Shown here: in pieces, positions 25,451-36,452 of the stretch
Layout: each line of letters starts with the position of its first letter
Numbering within the stretch: the stretch's first letter is position 1
Assembly: GCF_037975245.1 (NCBI RefSeq)
Contig: NC_092574.1
Location: 6,874,713 to 6,938,712, forward strand
From: Apostichopus japonicus
Taxonomy: Eukaryota; Echinodermata; Holothuroidea; Aspidochirotida; Stichopodidae
Direction of reading: 5' to 3'
DNA: 64,000 bases
The notes under the pieces: generated by a model
Databases searched by the model: none
The model's input: the letters and a program-made list of their open reading frames with translations, nothing else
Told to the model about the DNA's origin: nothing
Made by a program: the position numbers and the translations under genes

Positions 25451-28272
25451 ACAACTAAACTAGAACTTGAGGTATAATGAGTAACATGGTTATAAAAGCA
25501 TGACTATAGCAGCTTAGCACCATATATATGCATGTCTCAAAACTCCTAAGAAATATGTAATTATATCAAAAACACTTAAAACTATTATGAGTAGCATTGC
25601 TAACCAATATTAAAACAGCAATAACTACTAATCTCATAGCACAATGTTTTGAGTAAATTTTAATGAAATGCACGGGACATGAAGAGCTTGGCAGGCCTAG
25701 CGCCTATATGCACGAGACAAACACTAAACTTGGGGGGGTTGATATTGTATCCCCACCCCTTCCGAAAGTCGGGTAGGGGTCGTGTCCACCATGATTGACG
25801 TCCCTCAAGGGAAGAGGGGGGGGGGTGTCAGTAGGGGAACATTTTGTACATTAATTATTTTCAAGCTTTGCCACTATCATTAAATGCAAACTTTTCTTTT
25901 CAGCAACTCTATCGATCAATATATAGCTTTCGAAATCAATTCCTGCCACTATTGTCAACACTATACAAAAGAAAACTGTATTATTTTACAAGTTTAAGAT
26001 GTACTTTAATATTTTACAACTAACTAACTAACTAATTATCCATCTATCTATCTACCTACCTACCTATCTATTGTGTTAATGATATATGCATTTATCGGCA
26101 AATCACTTCCATGTCCTCTTGTATATGCTTAATGACATCATCATAATTTTACATAATACTAGTAGGCAATATACACGTGCACAAAAAAGTGCCTAAAAAT
26201 TGACTTTCGTTGCACCTATATTGTACCAAGGATTGTAAGCTGAGAGTTGTAGAGGGATGTTCTGGGAATATATTCAGATATGTTTGATGCTTGGGGAGGT
26301 GTTAGTTTTCGAGTTAAAAAACGAACATGTGACGCTACAGTTAACGGTGTAAGATATTTATTAACTGCAGCAATTACTTTTCATAGCAACATGATATATA
26401 TTCAAATGACTTCAGAGAACACACAGAGACCAAGGTTTGAACCATCAGAGATCCCGTGTCACAGTGTAAACATGGGTGTGGGGGTGGGGGTGGGGGGGGG
26501 GAGGGGTAGGTATAATGGTTATCGGTCATAAAGACCACTGAATCAAGTCTATACTCCCTCTTTCTTTCATGAACTTTTGAGACCTGACTTCCCATATGTT
26601 TATGAAGTGTCATCACGGTGAGAAATGGACTGACGATGAAGTATACCCATATATCAGTCTATACTTTGTTGTGCATCGCTGTTTTTTTTTTTTTTTTGGA
26701 GACTGATTGTCTAGCATTATTATGAGCTACAGAAACCAATACCAAAAATGAAATGTTCTGTGATTTTATAGAATCCCTTCTGATTACACTGGGATTGATA
26801 TTCATGGATCAAACATGAATTTTCCTCTGTTGAAAACTGTTGCACTTTTACACAGTTAAGAGACATTATGTACCGAATCAAAATGCTTAAAATTGCTACT
26901 TAGTGGCCTGCTCAGTTTTATACAGAACATACAGTATTCCTATCGATATAACCGTACTGATTTTGAATTGGATAGCTTTGAATTTGAACTGACTCAAGCA
27001 GTAACTTTTGTAATAAGTTCCTCGATAAAGAGTAACTGAAGACAACAGCTGCAGTTGCCTAACTCCTGAATATGCTGCGCACATAACTTGCCCGCCCGCC
27101 CGCCCCTCCCCCCCCCACCTCACCCCAATTTATTTTTACCGAAAAATAGTTAGCTCTCGTATCAACATAATTGTGTATGACGACGGTACTTTTCTAAATG
27201 GGAAAAAAAGTTTGTGGGGGGGGGGGGGTGGGGGCAGCGCTCCCTACTCTGCTTAATGGATTTGGTGATTTTGTTGCAAAGATTTTAACTTTTTCAAAAG
27301 TGTCAATTTTGGTTTTCCTTCATGGCGTTTTTTTGTGGAAATGAGAAAACTATTGCACCCATATTGAATGAATATAATGAGAACAGTTTTTAACATTTAT
27401 TTTTCACTCACTATTTAGTAGAGTAACCCGGCTTTCTATAAGTAACTAGACCTATACAATACCATAATGACTATTAGTATTTGAGTAGGGTTACAGAAGA
27501 GTAGCATAGACTACGCAGTTTATTTGTAGGTTAGGCCTAGTGTTCATCGCAAATCTATACGTACTGTGATCAGTCGTAAATCCGGGGCTAGGCCTAGGTA
27601 TTATAATAGCACCCTCTATCGTTTCTTTGAACCTGGTAACGAACGAACCACGATGTTATCTCGCTCAGTCTCAAGTCTGACTCAAGGTTTCGTAGTTACA
27701 CCGTCTTCAATCGACATGAATGGTTCTGTTTCCTGGGATATTGAGATGAAAACGACCACCCTCGGACTCAGCTTTCTAACTTTTGGCACATTCTGGCATA
27801 AGTTTGCTAGCTTTTCTTTCGAGAATTTTTGACAACTTTCCATATGATTTCTTAGGAGTATGACATTTAATATAAAAGAGCGAAGTAAATTGGTCCGTAA
27901 GAAGACTGCTGTTTATTCCTAAAATAAACACTTCCCGAAGCATCAAACATCGAGAAATGCAATAGGACATTCGAAGGCACTAGAAGTTGAGTTTTAACCT
28001 AAGATATAGGGTGCAACGAAAGTGTAAGATATCGAGCCTGCTATGATAAGACTATAAAAAGAAATATTTAATTGGAATATTATAAAATTGTTTTCCGCAC
28101 ACGTGCATCATTTTATCAAGCATAAACAACTCAATTAAGATTATTATTCAGATAAGCGTATATATGATGAGAATATATCCAGAGGGGGTTGGGGTGTGGG
28201 TGTGGGGGTTGGATGTGGTCATGGTGAGGGTGTAATATAAGGGCGATCCACAGTAGCAGTCCTTGTTGTGAA
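25451..28272. other. Intergenic, no gene recognised
   Basis: Repeated G-runs (25817, 26490, 27217) and short tetranucleotide patches near 26045-26070. Short open frames at 26280 and 27566 show no similarity or splice context. The 3' UTR of DOMON gene B should lie in the upper part. Confidence 0.4.
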
Positions 28273-31200
28273 TTAGGTTCGAAGAAACAGCCGTTGCAAC
28301 AAAAGTGCCAAACCGATGATATAGACAAAATCTGCATGAAAGAAGAGGTTATAACTAATAAACTGAAAATATCGTACACTTGTATTTCTACGTTGCATTT
28401 ACGAAGGAGCTTTATTTACTTATACGGAAATACCTACCATGAAAAAACAAAAACTCTCATTTAATGAGAGAACAATACCCGTATACGCTGGCACAATGGA
28501 CACACGATAAGTGTCATACATAAGCGTCGGTCATTACAACAATGCTCCTGCATTAGTGTAGCCTAATTTATTTTAAATACGTTTTTTTTAGAACTTGACC
28601 TGTTGACCTGTGATTTAAATATCAAGTATGAAGTTTACCCCAAAAAAGAGATGAAAAAAAAAACTTTTGCGGTAAGGAATGATAAAAACAAATGAAATAA
28701 AATTAAATTAAATTAAACAAAATTTCCCACCGAGAGCAGCTCTGTAATCGTTGGCCGTAACACGATTTTTTTTAAAGTTTTTTTTATTCCGATCATAATA
28801 TTATTTCCTTATAGGTCTATTGCGTATTTATGAGCAGCAATCTGCTCAATATACATAGAATACCACACTTACCGCCCATAAGTCGAGCAGCTCTGTTATG
28901 GTCGTGGTCATGATCATGGTCATGGTCATGGTCGTGGTCGTGGTCATGGTCATGGTCATGGTCCACGCTCATTGATACATTGACACTATGAAACATGTCC
29001 GTTTTGCTCAGATTGATTCTTTCGTTACTAATGTACGGGTTCCTCCAGTGCCGTGTAGGATCACCTTCAAGGAAAGATGGGGACAAAAAGAAGTTTTTTT
29101 CTTTTAAAATTTCTGAAAATTTAGCATGACAAAATATCAAACCATGACAACCTTCGTGTCTTTTTTTTTTAAATTACTATTAATTAGTAGGTATTAATGA
29201 ATTAATAAGTACACCAGGTGATGACACCGTCTGGAAACTCTGATATATGATATCATTACGCCCTCTCTCTCCACCGGCGGTACACACGGCAACAACAAAT
29301 TGTGTGAGGGTACTCGACTCCCCCCGGCCCCCCCCCCCCACGTAAAACAAAGTGTCGAGTATAGCCTCATTTTAACGCGGCTTATCTTCAATGAATAATG
29401 CACTTGAAGTTTGGAACTTATAACATGGGCGGTAACGTACAACATTCGATGGGATCATTAGTCTTAAGAGGCTATAGCACCCCCCCCCTTCCCATCCCCT
29501 TTTGCTCTGGGCCCTTGGGAGCTGCCAGATTGTCTGTAGGGTCTGCTCACCCGTGCTGGTTCCACTTTGCTGATCAAAATGATTCATCATTATTCTTGTA
29601 TATCGTGTTATATCTAGCTATATGGTCATACGGGGGGAAATGTATTTTTACAACTGAAAATGGATACATTTTTGGTAGGTAAGGCTTCGAGAAGAAGAAC
29701 ATTGTAGATATTTTAAAAACAATAACTTTTACCCACGAAAGCATGGACAAGTAAATCATAAGTCATTTATATTACCAGTTGAGCTGATGGGCCCAGTACC
29801 AAAGAAAAGGTACAGCGGACTGTTAAGGTCAAAGGTATTGGCTGCTCTGATTCCCGCTGGTATGGTGAAGGCACAGGAGAACAAGTTTTCGTTGAAAGAT
29901 TCTTCAATTTTTCTCAGACCTGTTATTGTCTGTCAAAGAATATATAATATTTGTAATACTATAGGTATGTACTTATCCCAGTAAGGCAAATTATGTCACC
30001 AAAAACAGAACTAGTATTGTTCGATACAGGTAACAAACGCCTACAGTGGAATTACGACCTTCCTTACCGGTTTCGAACCTCTGGACATACAATCAGCGTC
30101 CATATAGCCTAGTGGTTAGGGTGTCCGCGTACAAAGCGGGAGGCCCGGGTTTCGAATCCCGGTGGAGGCTCGAAGTTTTTGCACTGTTGTTGATTTTCCA
30201 ACTCATTTATCTGTTAGATATTTATATATATATATATATATATATTTCACAACCCCTATTCTGTTTTACTTATAGATTGATATCTCTATGGCAAATAAAA
30301 CATATATAACATGCCATGGGCATGGGCCACTTTCCTAAATGTATGGTACCTACCAAATTTGAATCTTGAGTGACACTCAGCCCAGTGGTGTCACCCGAGT
30401 ATCTGTCACACCATTTGTGTAAAGCCTAATTCAGGTAGAATATCAATACCAAAGAAATTACTTCCCTGCTACGTCATTTTGGGGTCTTAAAGAATATCCT
30501 TACCTCACCTTTTGGTAGGTTTGTGTGCCCTTCATTGTATCGATGGATGACTTCAACTGTACCAGACTCACTACGGGTACACATTATGACTTCATCAGAA
30601 CCCTGTCGTCAAAATAAAAAAAAGAGGTCACATCAAGGGACTTGGGGGGGGGGGGGCAATATAGCGGAATACATTAACTGCTAAGTTTTTTTTTTAATTT
30701 TTTATATTTTACTTATCGTTTGTTCTATTATTTTTTATGTTTTATATTACATTATCATTTTACTTTGCCAAAAAAATCTATCATAAACTAGGCACAGCTC
30801 ATGGCAGTACTATAATAACTTACGGTATGTGACTATGTGACGTCAAATCAATTGATTCAAATCACACTGTTCAGGCTCAGCTAGAAATTAGGCTAAGCGA
30901 TATACCGATTCCTGAACAGCTGATTTAATCATCTAGTGCTAAACTTGATAGTTCAGCCGCTTTATTGATATTTATAGGCATGATTGAAAAGAATGGAAAA
31001 TATAGCAAATCGCAGCTTGCGAAATAACTGCGGTTTTCAAGGATCTGTCAAAACTCGGATTAAATTAAAATATTTAAAGAAAGAAGAAACCGTGTATAGC
31101 ACGATTCTTTTTTTCTTATAGAGTTGAAGCGAAGAGAAGCAACATGGAAATCCGCTAAACAGATAATGGAATGTAAAGTTTATCGTTTTATATAGCATGT

Positions 31201-31981
31201 GCATGGATGGTAGTATTTACAGCCTACGTCTCCGTTGAAACATATACTACTAAAATTGACAGTTCGTCTTATAATGAAGGTCATTATACTGGATTGCCCC
31301 CTCCCCCTTTAATTACGCTAGAAGGTATATTAATGGTCACGTACCGTATGTGTTCGAAAACTTCAACAAGCACTTTTGCGACCACCCTTTAAGCATTTTC
31401 TTCACCTTGGTGAGAATGTTAATTATTTGAATTCAATAGTACATTCGTGAACGTCTTTGGTGTAATTCTAGATGGTCAGTACCTCCAGATGTTATAGTAC
31501 AGCTTTGACTGCAGTAAAAGTATACCTGCCTTCATTTTACACTTGGTTGTAATGAGTAACCATGCAGCTATGTTATTAAGTGGCCAAACCCAAAAATCTA
31601 TATCCCGCTGATCTATCATCTACCTGATGTAGGTGACATGGTAATGTTATAATCTCTCATAACCTTTTGACATGATTTATTTACCATAGTTCTATCGGAT
31701 GAAAACCCGACAGAAACCCAACCAGAAGTTACATCTCTTTCGAATGTGCCCTGTAGCCGGAACGTGAAGACGTCATCTTCCAGCGCACTCATCCTCATCG
31801 TAATTTCACACGGTGCATCGGGAGTTCCGGTACATTCATCCGGGTAGTTAAAGCAGGTGGTATCGTTCAGAGAAAACATGTCACAGAATGTTTCATGATG
31901 ATGATCATGACCATGATGATCGTGACCATGTGCCCAACACGTGACCACCATCGACAGTATGCACAATATTATATACGTCAT
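28273..31981 (-). CDS. DOMON-domain protein with His-rich segments, gene B (5 exons)
   Basis: Exons (high to low): 31981-31685, 30602-30504, 29929-29776, 29064-28873, 28331-28273. Phases are 0, 0, 1, 1, as in gene A, and exon 2 has the same 99-bp length. Product 266 residues: signal peptide 1-17, then HGHDHHGHDHHHE at 18-30. The DOMON domain has GWVSVGFSSDRTM at 87-99, joined to GSDEVIMC, then LFSCAFTIP and LYLFFGTGP. The region after it, RNPYISNERINL, parallels RNPWVSDEVIDF of gene A. Eleven Asp-His pairs follow at 218-239. The last exon adds FVYIIGLALLLQRLFLRT and a stop, a GPI-type signal or short anchor. No cytochrome b561 part is present. Metal binding by the His tracts is inference. The acceptor just upstream of the ATG exon (near 31999) implies a non-coding first exon. 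Confidence 0.82.
28902..28967 (-). repeat. Coding (Asp-His)11 repeat
   Basis: Eleven GAC/GAT-CAT/CAC pairs in frame in exon 4 of DOMON gene B. Synonymous codons alternate, so it is not a pure hexanucleotide run. Confidence 0.9.
30096..30169 (+). repeat. tRNA-like sequence, probably a SINE head
   Basis: Has an A-box (TAGCCTAGTGGTTAG), an anticodon-like stem-loop (CCGC..GCGG with loop GTACAAA), and a B-box-like GGTTTCGAATCCC carrying one extra T in the loop. The acceptor stem is out of register with the A-box and imperfect, and the anticodon would be an unusual ACA. These defects argue for a tRNA-derived SINE or tRNA pseudogene. It sits in intron 2 of DOMON gene B, followed by a TA run at 30218-30245. 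Confidence 0.7.
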
Positions 31982-32029
31982 CGTGAAACCCAAAATCCTG
32001 AAACAAAAGTTGACAACAGATGAGAGAGG

Positions 32030-32030
32030 G

Positions 32031-32115
<85 letters not shown>
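32030..32115. repeat. (GATA)n-(GACA)n microsatellite
   Basis: GATA units are followed directly by GACA units with one GACG. It lies upstream of the coding start of DOMON gene B. Confidence 0.95.
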
Positions 32116-32116
<1 letters not shown>

Positions 32117-32147
32117 GTGGGCATATAGGTGTGCACGCAACCCATTC

Positions 32148-32149
<2 letters not shown>

Positions 32150-32211
<62 letters not shown>
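32150..32211. repeat. (TA)n microsatellite
   Basis: About 60 bp of pure TA upstream of DOMON gene B. Confidence 0.95.
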
Positions 32212-32216
<5 letters not shown>

Positions 32217-32608
32217 CATGATTATACATCTGTGGTGAGAGCTACTTCATCCAATACACCGCCGTCACCCAAACAGACATTCCAAAGTGAGATTAATAAT
32301 TGAATCGTATATATACGTCCATGTTTTCGCCACTTGACATCGACAACATACTCGCAAATAACTCAACACTCTATAATTGAAAAAAAAAGGCATGTAAAAG
32401 TGCATGGTGATTTCCTTTTGCCCTCACAAACCTTTCACATTAGCACTGCAATTGTAGCCGAATACAGAAAAGAACATTCATGTCAATGTGTAAAAGCAAA
32501 ATCTAAATATTCCAGGTCAGAGTCCTTTTTTTCCAAGTCAAGTACCAAGTTACTTATAGTTAACAAAATGTTATGTACTCAGCTTCCGCATATCATAGGG
32601 TTCAAATC

Positions 32609-32796
32609 TATGGAACGCGAAAAGGGAAAACTTATTTCGTTGATAAGTTTAACGCAAGTTTAGACAACAACGTAAGTTTAGACAACAACGTAAGTTTGAG
32701 CAACAACATGATAAAACAGCAGAAACAACTTTAGTTTAGACAGCAACAAACTTAGTTTAGACAACGAAATATGGTTGCCCTTTTCGCGTTCCATAG
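32609..32796. mobile_element. Small inverted-repeat element
   Basis: The ends are CTATGGAACGCGAAAAGGG and its inverse CCCTTTTCGCGTTCCATAG. Between them lie four or five short repeats of GTTTAGACAACAACGTAA type. No clear target duplication was seen. Size and form suit a MITE. Confidence 0.6.
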
Positions 32797-32953
32797 GAAC
32801 GCCTGTCAAAGGTGTTATTAATAAGCACTGCCTAGGTGACATTTCAATGATTTCACCACCAAACTAATACATCGAAATGATTCGGAAAGATGGCGGCATT
32901 GTTATGAAGTGAGCACGCGGGCGTATAAATTGCTAATTATACTTGGTTATGAA

Positions 32954-32961
32954 TATATAAG
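32954..32961 (+). promoter_or_regulatory. Candidate TATA box
   Basis: TATATAAG, 53 bp before the ATG at 33007. It supports transcription of the small two-exon candidate gene, but TA-rich strings are common here. Confidence 0.35.
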
Positions 32962-33006
32962 ACATCTCAACATGATTGAGCACATGAAATAACACAACGT
33001 GCTATC

Positions 33007-33303
33007 ATGTTGATCAACTTGATACTGCTGATCGGAACTTCACTATTAGAAGCACACGGGTGTTCTTGCCAAATCACGATAACGAAATTAAAAGGAATGC
33101 TTTTTTAAATAGAGAGAATCACAATGTAGAACACTGACGTAGTGACATCTATTTCAGGTGAAGTTTCGCCACTCAGAGATGAAATCGACGCCTTCGGCAC
33201 CCGAGTCAACCTGGCGGGGGTTCCGGTGCCTCGTATACCCGGTACGGAGCCGGTGTGTTGGAAGGTCAAACCCGCAGTGGTGAATGCAAAGTGCCGCCTA
33301 TAG
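33007..33303 (+). CDS. Candidate small secreted protein (2 exons, no family)
   Basis: Exon 1 from 33007 encodes a signal-peptide-like start, MLINLILLIGTSLLEAHG. Exon 2, 33158-33303, follows a good acceptor (ATCTATTTCAG) and reads EVSPLRDEIDAFG, then VNLAGVPVPRIPG, then a CWKV..AKCRL end and TAG. Its base composition is more coding-like than its flanks. The only donor that keeps the frame is GTTCTT after 33061, which is weak; the nearby GTGTTC would break the frame. An undetected middle exon is possible. A TATA-like box lies at 32954; no canonical poly(A) signal follows. If correct, the product is 66 residues with three cysteines. I recognise no family. Confidence 0.4.
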
Positions 33304-33485
33304 TGTCACTATATAGTGTAGTATCTTTGCTCTGGGAATTTTTTGGGGAAAACCCCGTCAGTGTTGGGATAACTGCATAGAGGAGCAATAGACTGCAGAC
33401 GGAAACCTGTTCTATATATTAATCACATCCGTGCCCGGTGCATGGTGATATTAACCTTCATCCGAACATTGTGAACTCCTTTAAA

Positions 33486-33711
33486 GGGAGTGAAGAATCG
33501 AGCACAAAGAATCGTCTGATGCCGGTAATCTGACCTAGTTTCGAATGAGGTGTAACAGAAGTGTTAGACACCACCATCGATCCCAGGAAAGACATATACA
33601 GCTTGCTACCCTCCGGTAATTAGACACTAGTGTACAGACAGTACATACAGCTGCGGTAAATACCCACAGCACAGTGCATAAAAGATACAGCGATGGACAT
33701 CTCAGGTACAG
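33486..33711. repeat. Dispersed repeat R, copy 1 left part
   Basis: Matches 40357-40585 closely (for example TGATGCCGGTAATCTGACC and GTGTTAGACACCAC). The copy is split by the element at 33712-34860 and continues at 34861. Confidence 0.85.
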
Positions 33712-33758
33712 TAGTCCATGGGCTAGCAGGACCCACCAAGCACCCCCCCCCCCCAGAC

Positions 33759-34098
33759 TCTCCGCGAGTGGTATCATTTTGTTCAGGAGACCCGTCCGAA
33801 CAATATTTTGCATGTTACCATTGAAAATGTTGGGATCAACTCTCAGGTCGCTATATGGAGACGTGCAGACATTCCCATTCAAGACGTTCCATCGCCAACA
33901 GATGGTCATGGATGGACTCTGAAGTCTGGTTTACTGGAGCCATTGTGGGTGGACGGACCAATTCTTCCCCAAGCGCTAGTGGACGAAGTGGAAGTACTTG
34001 ACCCAAGCTGTGAATCAGATGATGAAGATTCTGATGACCAAGACTCACTACCTGCTCCATCAGAAAGCGATGACAGTGACAGTGAGAGTGAATTGTAG
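33759..34098 (+). pseudogene. C-terminal remnant of a transposon-encoded protein
   Basis: An open frame runs from within the left inverted repeat (REWYHFVQETRP, NNILHVTIENVG) into unique sequence (AIWRRADIP, then GHGWTLKSGLLEPLWVDG and LPQALVDEV). It ends in an acidic Ser/Asp/Glu tail and TAG. The pattern P-x-P..HGW....L.P.W....LP resembles the ends of large uncharacterised proteins seen in invertebrate repeat families; this is from memory and uncertain. The N-terminal part is missing, and no in-frame ATG start suits a complete gene. Reading part of the frame through the inverted repeat is unusual. Confidence 0.55.
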
Positions 34099-34310
34099 TA
34101 CAGGTGGAAAGTTACATCAGGATAACTGTAAATCTAGAGAAGTACTTGCATCACATGTTAGTTCTGAATGCCAAGCAGCCATTTTGGAATTCAAGATGGT
34201 TGAACATGTTACCAACAAAGGGGCTCAGCATTAATATCACTGAGCCTAGTGAAATACTTGACGATAAAAACATGGCAATGTTTTATTTTGTTTTAATTTT
34301 ATAATGTTGT

Positions 34311-34727
34311 TGATCTTATTGGATTCCTTAACTCTGAAAACATGGGTTTGTGAAAGTGAAAATAGTTCCAATTGGCGGCCATTTTGAATTTCAATATGGC
34401 TTCCTCAGCACAATGTCCCAGTGTTAATGTTGTTATTCTTATTGGATTCCTTGACCCTGAAAACATGGGTATAGACACCAGAATTATAACTCTATGTGCC
34501 TTAGAAGCTGAGTTATAGGTAAAAATAGTTCCGAATTGGCGGCCATTTTGAATTTCAACATGGCCGCTGCAGCGCAATGATCCAATGGTTATGTCTTTGT
34601 TCTTACTGGATTCCTTGACCCAGAAAACATGGGTATAAACACCAGAATGATAACTCTATGAGCCTTAGACATCGAGATATGGGTGAAAATAGTTCCAAAT
34701 GGCGGCCATTTTGGAAAATGGCGGAAA
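34311..34727. repeat. Tandem repeat, 3 copies, 120-165 bp
   Basis: Copies begin near 34311, 34431 and 34594. Each contains TTGGATTCCTT or CTGGATTCCTT, then GAAAACATGGGT, and ends with GGCGGCCATTTTG. They lie between the ORF remnant and the right inverted repeat of the 33712-34860 element. Confidence 0.85.
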
Positions 34728-34860
34728 TGCAGAGTTGATCCCAACATTTTCAATGGTAACATGCAAAATATTGTTCGGACGGGTCTCCTGAACAAAATGA
34801 TACCACTCGCGGAGAGTCTGGGGGGGGGGTGCTTGGTGGGTCCTGCTAGCCCATGGACTA

Positions 34861-35018
34861 CAGATAAAAGATAACTAAGTATCACGTTTCATAACTGCCT
34901 GCATTTTGTATAGCGACAAGAAGAAAACTTCACTTGCAAGCAACGGATAGTTAACTTTTTTTTTCAGATGGCGGCACGCGGTTTGGGGCGAGTCTTCAAT
35001 GCCTTTAATTACAATGTA
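34861..35018. repeat. Dispersed repeat R, copy 1 right part
   Basis: Continues the repeat interrupted at 33711. It matches 40592-40735 (AGATAAAAGATAAC, CACGGTTTGGGGCGAGTC-like, TTCAATGC). Confidence 0.85.
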
Positions 35019-35159
35019 TTAAAAGCAAGCGTATATGGTTATATATAATTGGATTTCTCAATAATGATTTTCCCGATTATCTAAAAAGCGGAGAACTAAG
35101 GTACGACTGTTCCAAAAAAAAAACCTGTTAACAAACTGTTTATCCACTAAAGAGACCAT

Positions 35160-35360
35160 GTGAGAGAGTGTGTAAAAGTAACAAGTGGGCCTGAATGTTT
35201 CGATCCTATAGCAGGATCGTCTTCGGAGGCTGAATTACAAGTAAAACAGAAACTGACAGAATACAAGGCTCATTAACCTTGTAATTTGTCCCAGGTTGAA
35301 GTTTCTGTTACTTGTCATTAAGCCTCTGATGGAAGATCCTGCTATTAGTATCGATTCCAT
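35160..35360. mobile_element. Penelope-like element terminal fragment
   Basis: Carries TTTCGATCCTATAGCAGGATC followed by CTTCGGAGGCTGAATTACAAG, then the inverse-like CTTGTCATTAAGCCTCTGATGG and AAGATCCTGCTATTAG. The first string recurs at 44861-44882 beside a Penelope-type endonuclease frame, which supports the assignment. Confidence 0.5.
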
Positions 35361-35431
35361 AACAACTCCCTGGTTAAACATGGAACGGCAGCATCATCCC
35401 TGACTTGGCACGATCATACCAGGGAGTTGTT
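35361..35431. repeat. Hairpin repeat, 14-bp arms with 43-nt spacer
   Basis: AACAACTCCCTGGT at 35361-35374 and its inverse at 35418-35431. Same arm sequence as 14314-14347 and 36424-36452. Confidence 0.8.
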
Positions 35432-36423
35432 GTCATACCGTAAATCCGTTTCGAAATTGTTTTACCGGAAGTGGCAATACAGTCACGGGAATGGATGTTG
35501 GTTGGCTCTCCCCTTTGTTTAGATAGATCACACTGCGTGGTAACAGGTTGAAGTATAATAGCGTATCAACTCTTGGATCCTCCCCCATCAGACTTAATAA
35601 TGTAGGACGTTTGTGCACAGCTGGATAACAAATCAGTAAGCTGTTAGCTACATTACGTTTGCCGGTAGTCTACCACGATAGTAAAATGTATAGGCTCATT
35701 ATGCTCAGTGCCAACATAGTCCCACATTTAGGCTTGTATTATAATAACATTTGACATGTCGATTACTTCTAATCAGAGCGTTAGAAAACAACACGTGACT
35801 GGTCGTCCAATGAGAGTAGGAGAAATTCAGGTCAAATGGCACTCTAGGCGCACTATTAGACGACTTATTTACGATGTTGGGATGTTCCAAGTGAGGGAAG
35901 GATTTGGTTGAGGTTTTTTACTGCATAGTTTCGGCACTGATGAAACCTATCACCGTAGGCATATAACTGATTAAATGTTAACAATGCTTTCCATGTCTGT
36001 CTGTAGGCGGTATAGCACATATCTTATGAGACATATTTTGATAATCCCTTGACAGTTCATTTTCAACATGCATCGACCCTAGCAACATATGGTTTAATGT
36101 TTGTCAAAGCATATTGATCTCACAAACACACACGTATATGTAGGCTAATTATACAGGTAATATGCGGGGAAAAACTGTGCGGATGGAAAGGGTGATATTT
36201 TCGAGCAGACGACGTTAATGGGAAATATATAAATATACTGCATGCATGGTTTCACATTCGGTATATTTCGGGGAAAATGCGTATAAGGGTTTTATGTTTG
36301 TAACGTACGTGACCGCTTTATTTTATAGTTAGGAAAAGGCTGACGAAGAAATACTCTACAACGGTTAAGCACATACGTGAAGTGTTTGCTGTATATGTAC
36401 ATACAGGTGTCCGTCAGTGTCTA

Positions 36424-36452
36424 ACCAGGGAGTTCCATAACAACTCCCTGGT
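36424..36452. repeat. Hairpin repeat, shortened left arm
   Basis: ACCAGGGAGTT, CCAT, AACAACTCCCTGGT: third copy of the family at 14314-14347, with 3 nt lost from one arm. Confidence 0.8.

Larger units (their letters stand above)
33712..34860. mobile_element. Transposon with 130-bp inverted repeats, CAG duplication
   Basis: The left inverted repeat is 33712-33843 and the right is 34731-34860. They are identical apart from C-run length, beginning TAGTCCATGGGCTAGCAGG. CAG flanks both sides (33709-33711, 34861-34863). The uninterrupted copy of the surrounding repeat at 40357-40741 has a single CAG at the matching point, giving a natural empty site. The interior holds the end of a protein-coding frame and a tandem repeat. 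It is a deletion derivative without a transposase catalytic domain. Confidence 0.85.

Noticed and set aside
27566-27832. 88-codon ORF
   Set aside because: No family resemblance, no signal sequence and no splice or promoter context.
30096-30169. Functional tRNA gene
   Set aside because: T-loop has an extra base, the acceptor stem does not pair in register and the anticodon would be unusual.
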